A stretch of DNA of 13,693 nt. It comes from Chrysochromulina parva (Eukaryota; Haptophyta; Prymnesiales; Chrysochromulinaceae). The position numbers and the translations under genes are program-made. The notes below the pieces were generated by a model. It searched no databases, was not told the origin of the DNA, and saw only the letters and a list, made by a program, of their open reading frames with translations. Shown one piece after another: positions 1 to 6,800 of this stretch. The stretch's first letter is position 1. The number at the start of each line of letters is the position of its first letter. The DNA is taken from positions 1 to 13,693 of the forward strand of contig PJAB01001555.1 of NCBI GenBank assembly GCA_002887195.1, read 5' to 3'.

Positions 1-539
1 TTGTGTTTGACAAAAACCGTGGAAGCGCACTCCGCTCTCCCCGTCAACTTTGACGTGGCCGAGTCGACCGCACGGCCAACAAGGGGCTGCGGCGCTCAGT
101 GGGACCCACAGTGTCAAGCGACGTGAGTCTCTTGTCCTCGGCGCGGGCAGGGCGGGTGTAAAGGTGCAAAAGCTATAGTTCGGTTCTATAATAGTTCAGA
201 TGTCACTTCCGTCGTCTCGAGAGTGATCAGCGCACCAGCGGCGTCACCCGCACAGGGGGTGTGCGTGCGCAGTGCGGGGCCCGGCGCGGCCCCCTAAGTG
301 CCCAGCACTGTGCGCTGCATTTGTATCGTCTACCGTATCGATCCCGCGGATCCTCTATTAACGTCGAAGTCCACGCGCCAACGAAGGAAGAAGCAAGCAA
401 CGTAAGACGTCGTAATGTCGACACAACCTGTACTCACACGCAGATCATACGGAGATAGCACGACCCTACGGGGGTATGGGTTGAGTCCGACTCGTACGGT
501 AAAGAATAGCGCAGCACAGCACCGACCGAACTAGGAATT
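1..539. other. Downstream flank of the macroglobulin gene; no confident gene
   Basis: This stretch holds the 3' flank (probable 3' UTR and spacer) of the minus-strand macroglobulin gene, whose stop codon is at 542-540. At the left edge two plus-strand frames are open from the window start: one runs to a TGA at 124-126 and another to a TGA at 51-53. Either could be the C-terminal tail of a gene lying to the left, and I cannot choose between them. A GTGAGT donor-like hexamer sits at 123-128. Short AT-rich words (CTATAG near 172, CTATAATAG near 187) stand out against the GC-rich background but have no gene to serve. Small open frames between 227 and 458 on both strands overlap each other and look like chance. 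I see no tRNA, rRNA or canonical AATAAA signal here. Confidence 0.4.
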
Positions 540-3500
540 TCACCACAGAGGTTTCATCTGCCGCGGCCCTTCCGCCTCCAGGCCGATGTCCCGGTGCGCC
601 GCAGCCGTCGTTGGCTCGGACGTGGGAGGGTAGCCGCCCGCTTGGCTACCCGGACTGTCGGCAGGCTCAGGGTACTCGGGTGCGTCAGGCAGGCGCTGCA
701 GCCCGCGCTTGCTGCCGTGCGGGTCGGACACGGCGCGCAGCAGCCCCCACGCGACGGCGCACGCTGCCCCGAAACTGATGACGACGATGGCGAAGGTTGC
801 ACCGTCGTTGCCGAACCTGACGAACCGCCGTCCCCATCCGGAGAATCCGCCAGAGAGCGACAGCGAGGCTGACGGGAAGACTGGCAAGGGAAGCTCGGCC
901 GTTGAGAACGCGCCGTCGCCGACGCACTCCGGCGGCGGCACACTCGTCGCTGGCAAACCAGCGGGCACCAGCCACAAAGCGAGCACTCGAGTGCCGAAGC
1001 TGCTGCCGTCGGCGGAGGCCGCGATGGTGACGAGTACGCACGTGGCGGCGGCTAGACGGCCGAGGCTCACCCGCAGCGAGAGAGAGCGGCCGTCGGGGGC
1101 GAGGCCAAGGGCGAGAGCACTTGAGGGCAGACGAGCCTCATCCGACGAAAATGCGAATAGGTCGATTCGCGGTTGGATGGGGTGCGCCGTGGGCGCGGGG
1201 GAGGGCGAGGGCGCGGGCGAGGGCGAGGGCGAGGGCGACGGTGGCGGCGGCGGCGGATGAGCGTCGGAGGCGACGATGAGTGGTGGCCGGACAGCGCGTT
1301 GCAGCTCGAGCGGGATGGATACGGTGTGTGTAGAGGCATCGTCCGCGAAGATTGCGATCGTGTCGTTGACGCTTACCGGCCCGATTGACGGCGGAAGTGC
1401 CGCTGCAGAGCAGTCCTCACCGGCAGCGCCCGCGGTGCACTCACACGTGCCAGTTGCGCTGTCACAGGTCCCGCGCCCCGAGCAGCCTCCTGGGCATGGC
1501 TGCACGCTGCTCGCATTGGCCGCCAACAACGGCCGCAGAGCCCCAGGGCCTACACTCACTTGCAAGGCGCCGCCCGCAGACAAGCCCATCACCTCCGGTT
1601 GAAGCGCCGCGAAGGCTTTGGCTGGCGGCAGCGCGAACACTCCGCGCGTGACGGCGACGGCATCGTAAGTGAGCTCATGCGAGCCAGCGTGCGCCCATGC
1701 AGCGTAGAAGCTCACCGAGGACTTGCGGGTTTCCCGCGACCAGCTCGTGCATCGCCACCACCAGTAGCAGCCACCCTGAGACCACGGCCACAACGGCGCC
1801 GGCCCGCCGCCGCCGCCGCCGCCGTCGGCATTCGGATCGATGGGCTCGAGGCCGGCGGGTAGCCAGTCCTCGACCACGAGATTTGTGAGCTCGTCTGTGG
1901 AGCTCACGAGCAGTGTCACGCTCACGACGGCCCCCAAGGGGACGGCCGCCAGCGGCGGGCCCACGGCGCACCTGATGAGGGGGGCAATCAGAGGCCATCA
2001 GGGAGGTCATCAGAGAGGCCATCAGAGCCTAGAGCATGCGGGCCCACGGCGCACCGCTGGCGCGCGTCGTATCGGCGGATAATCTTCTGCACGTCGAGAC
2101 CTCGCGAGATCGGCGAGATCGCCAGCTGGGCGGGCGTGAATGCGAGCGCGAGTGCGACCGACGCCTCGCCGTGCCCGGAGGCGATGAAGAGCAGCGGCGT
2201 GGGTGGAGTGGTGGCACTTACGACGGTCTTCGCGGCGGCATCGTCGGTGGCGGCGGCGGCAGCAGCGAGCGGTGCGAGCGGTGGCAGGGAGGCAAGCAGC
2301 GGTGTCCATGCCACGGTCTTCACCGCGGGCGGCGCGGCATCAAGGGCACGCAGATGGGCATCGTACACGAGCGCCGGCGCCGCCATCGCTCGTAACGACG
2401 CGCCCGGCTCAATGCCCATCCCAACACGCCTGGCTCTCGGAAGCAGTGCGATGAGCTCGATGTCGGCAGCGATGGAGCCACTAGCCGCGTCGTAGTCAGC
2501 GAGTGCGAAGCCCTCGTGCAACGAGGCGCCGCTCAGCCCTGCAGCGCCCCCCCCGTAGCCGAAGCCGCCCGCGCCGACGTGGTTGGCGAGCTTCTCTACA
2601 TTGGCAAGCAACGAGAGCGGCACGCCGCCTTGCAGGCGCGCGAGCGCGATGGCGCTCAGGGCCAGTGCCGTGCCGCTCGGCCCCGCGGCATCCCAGGTCG
2701 TCGCATCTCGCGCCACGTAGGCGGTGCGCCCGCTCACACGCAGGCACGAGGCCAAGTAACGCAGGATGGCCAGCACGGGCCGATCGGCACCACCTCCCTC
2801 GGCGCTGCCTGGACCCTCATCGTGGCAGGCGCCGTTGGCGCTCGCATCCCGGCAGGCGAAGAAACGTCCTTCACGCCCCGCTGCGGCGTCTGCACTCTGC
2901 TCCGCAGGGAGCATCATCGTCAGAGCGTAGGCCGCCTTACCGTGCACCGACAGCCGATCGACGCCGCGAGCGAGCGCCTCGAGGGATAAGGCTCTCGTAA
3001 CAGCCGCACTCACTCCGCCTGGCCGCCACGCTGCACCGAGCGCCAGGCGGCTCACGGCCAGTGTCTCGAGGTCGTCATACCGGCCAAAATGCTCGATGGA
3101 TTCGCGCGCAGAGGTGGTCAGCCCGTTGGCGAGAGCGGCGCGCCAACGGTCGCCGAGAGCGCGCAGGGCGGCGGGCATAGCCGCGGCGGCTGTGGAATCA
3201 TGATCTCGAGGGGCGAGCTCGAGGCGCCTGAGCACCCACAGCCCCAGAGCGTTCAGGTGGAGGTCGACGCTGCCGCCACTGGCGTAACTCCTCGCGCGGG
3301 CTGAGTAGTGCAGACCGCCCTCGATCGACGTCATCGAGTCGAGCGCCGTCGTGGCACGACCGATCGCCGTCGCCGCGCCCTGCAGCACCTCGTGGAGGCT
3401 GCCTTTTGCGCTCGAGACGGCGCCTCGTCGGCCGCCGCTCGAAACGGCGCGCGCATATGGGGCGAGCATGGGCGTGGCGGCGAGTGCGCCGAGCACCGAG

Positions 3501-3773
3501 GCAGCGTCGGGTTCGTCATTCCAGCGAGGGAGTGCAATGAGGGACTGCGCGAGCGAGCGCACCACGGCCAGCCGACCGGCCGTAGCACCAATGGTGAGGG
3601 TGGCAGAGCCGGGGATGGCAGGTGGCAGCTGGATAGCCTCTGGCCAGACTGTGGGGAGTGCTCGCGTGGCGCGCAGGGCCATCGAGGTGGCCACGACCAC
3701 GGCGGGCTGCACCCCTTCCACAGGGATGCTCAACTCGATCGCATCTGTCGCCGCCAATCCGCCCTCCCCTCTT

Positions 3774-3815
<42 letters not shown>

Positions 3816-6800
3816 GACGGCGGCGAAAGCACCTCGCGTACCATGGCCACCAGTTTGGCTGTCCCCAGGCGTGCCGCCGTGAGCGTGAAGAGCACCTCCA
3901 CGCTCTGTGAAGGTCCGAGTGTGAACGTCTGCTCATGGGCTCCGAGCAGATGGAGAGGCGTCTCATCGGCCGCGTCCTCTGTGAAGGTTCGAGTGTGAAC
4001 CGCCTCTTCGGCCGCGTCCTCTGCAGCCCCCTCCTCGGTCGTCGCTCTCCCTTCGGAACGCGCCGTCCCGAGCAGCCGCAGGCTGGCCACGATCGTCGTG
4101 CCAGCGCGCAGCTCGGGCGAGCCAGTCGCAGTGACGCCGCACTCGAACGTATCGCCTACTCGAGCCACCCGCGGGACCGAGGCCGCGAGCGTCACACGCT
4201 TCCGCACCAGTTGGGTCACCGTCGAGCCACCGCCGAGAGCGCCGTCCTGAGCACGCACGGCGTACGCACGAAGCTCGTACGCACCGGTGTTGTCGGGCAG
4301 ACGCCACGTGATCGTGGTGCGGCCGCTGGCGTCGATGGGGATACGCGGCATGAAGAGGGGTGTAGACTCGAAGGCCGAGCGCACCTTGACCGCCACACCG
4401 GCCGTCGCCGCCCCGCCGCCCCCGCCCCCGCCGCCCACTTGAGCGCTCTTGGCGCCGTTCTGAGCGCTTTTGGCCCGTGCCATCGTCGGTGAAGCTCCTC
4501 CTCCTCCGTAGGCTCCTCCTGGAGGCTCCTCCACCGGCGGCGCGTCCGCCATCGCGGGCATCGCCATGGCCATCATCATCTCGGGGCCTCCCCGTGCCAT
4601 CATCATCATCGGCCGCGCCCCGCCCACCGCGGCGCCCACCGCGCCCTTGTACATCGGCGCCCCCTCAGCGCCGTCGAGGGTCATCTCCTCGTTCATCACC
4701 ACGTCACCGCCAAGAGCCACGCGCGCCGGCATCACCGTCAGATCGGTGGCGTAGGATGCGAGCAGCGCATCCACGCTCAGCTCGGCGCTCTGCTCCAGCA
4801 GGGCCGCGCTTCGTCAGAGAGGCAATCAGAGGCAATCAGAGACAATCAGCTCAGCTCGGCGCTCTGCTCCAGCAGGGCCGCGCTTCGTCAGAGAGGCAAT
4901 CAGAGGCAATCAGAGACAATCAGCTCAGCTCGGCGCTCTGCTCCACCAGGGCCGCGCTTCGTCAGAGAGGCAATCAGAGGCAATCAGAGGCAATCAGAAG
5001 CGGCACTCAAGAGGCCGTGAACGGCACTCACTTGCTCGACGAGGGACGGACGGTCCCACCGATGGCGGCCGCTCGGCCGTGAAGGCCACGTCACAGGTAG
5101 CCAAGGATCAAGCGCGAGCAGCCTCTGGAGGGCCGCCGTCACGTGCGCCACTCCATTTGGCGCGAGGAGCCATTTGAACGTATCGTCGTGTCCAAAAGAG
5201 TGTGGCACGAGCGTGGGGCGCAGCGCATCGAGCGATTCGACAGCGTGAGGGCGCACGGCGAGGAGCGCGGCATCGACCGCCACGAGCGCCACCTCACCGC
5301 TGATGGGCATCCCGTTCGCGTCCGTGAGCGAGATGATGACCGAGGCATTGGCGCCCGGCGCCACGACGGGAGATCCAACGGTCAACTCGAGCTGCAGCGG
5401 CGGGGGCGGCGCGTCCACGCGGAGCTCGAGCGAATACCGGTGAAGCATCGGGGCCGTTTCGTCAAAGAGCGCCGAGGTGGGCACCGGCAATCTGCGCCCG
5501 AGCTCGGACGCCGCGATGAGCGTCACGTCGACGGTGCAGTCGTGCTTGCACTCGTCGCCCAGCGGCGGCAGCTGCACGTGGGTGGTGGTGCCCCCTGGCG
5601 GGAGCGCCGGGGAGACGAGATGGCGCACCGCGAGCGCATTGCCCCAGATCAGGAGGGCGCGCAGCTCCGCCGATTGGAACGGGTTCGTCACACGCACCTG
5701 ATGAGGGGGGCAATCAGAGGTCATCAGGGAGGTCATCAGGGAGCGCCGATTGGAACGGGTTCGTCACACGCACGCGTGGCGCCTCGCCCAGTGCATAACG
5801 TGTCTTCTCGAGAGTGGGCTTGACGGCGCGCGGCAGGTACTCTGACAGCGGCGAGGCTCGCCACTGTGCCGCGGTGCGCCCGAAAAGAACGCCCGAGCAC
5901 ATCTCGATCCTCCCTACAGCCGCCGCTGCTGCTGCCCCCGCTGCTGCAGCCCCCGCCGCCGGTGGTGTACTCTCTGAGTCCTCGAGGAGGCGAGTTTCGT
6001 GAATTACACTCTCCGAGTCTTCGAGGAGGCACGCCAGCGCTAAGTAGTGCCCCATCGATGGCAGAGAGAAGGGGGCACACGCGGAGGCGCTCGAGACGGC
6101 GCCCAACGAGGTGGTGTCCAGCACGCACGAGGGAGGCCGCGCCGCCTCGGACGCCGGCGCCGTGACAAAGCTCGGCAGCATGGCGGGCGGCACATTCTGC
6201 AACCACTGGCGAGGCTCATCGCCGTCCTCATCGGCCATCTTGCGCGCAGCTGAGGTGCTGCGTTCACCATCCTCCTCCTCCTCCTCACCCTCAGGCACGC
6301 GGTGCAGGCTGAGACGCACGCGTCGGCCGCCAACGGCTGCGCCCCCGAGTGCGCCAAGTTTCGTCAGCTCGACCTGCAATTCAAAAGGGTGCAGCGGCAG
6401 CGCGGGAGCGAGCGCCGTCGCGGGCGTCACCAGGTGCACGGCGAGCTCTGAGAGTGCGACCGGTACTTGAAGCGAAGCTTCCCGCCTCTCGCGCGTCGGT
6501 CCCATGTACTCGAACTGGAGCGCGAACTCATCACCGAGCTCCAGGCGCACCGGTCGGCCGTCGCGCCGTGCCGGGCGCCAGTGCAGAGTCGCCTCGCCGT
6601 CGTCGCCGGTGAGTACTTGCTCCTCACCGCCCACGCCCTCGCCGTCCTCATCGCCGTCCTCCTCCCCGTCCGCCTTTCGGTTACGTTCGGTTCCGTCAGT
6701 AGTCCATTCGGTTACGTCGTCTTCCGCCTTCTCCTCCACCCACCGTGGTCGGCGGAGCAGCAGGAGGCTAGGCAAAGGGGGGCGACGCGTGCGTCTCCAT

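Noticed and set aside
227..458. Small open frames on both strands in the left flank
   Set aside because: They overlap antiparallel over the same bases, lack any motif, and have the length expected by chance.
1190..1260. Minisatellite in GAGGGC repeats
   Set aside because: It is explained by the coding of a Pro/Ser/Ala stalk before the membrane helix; the repeats are imperfect and in frame.
4776..4997. CRISPR-like array
   Set aside because: The 74-bp units are contiguous with no variable spacers and include exon sequence; the genome is eukaryotic.
5698..5773. Ordinary DNA transposon with terminal inverted repeats
   Set aside because: No inverted termini can be found at the edges of the core and no coding capacity is present; only the direct duplication is seen.
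594..5823. Many long plus-strand open frames opposite the macroglobulin gene
   Set aside because: They are antisense shadows in GC-rich coding DNA: Arg/Ala/Pro-rich, with no recognisable domains, overlapping each other and crossing exon borders.
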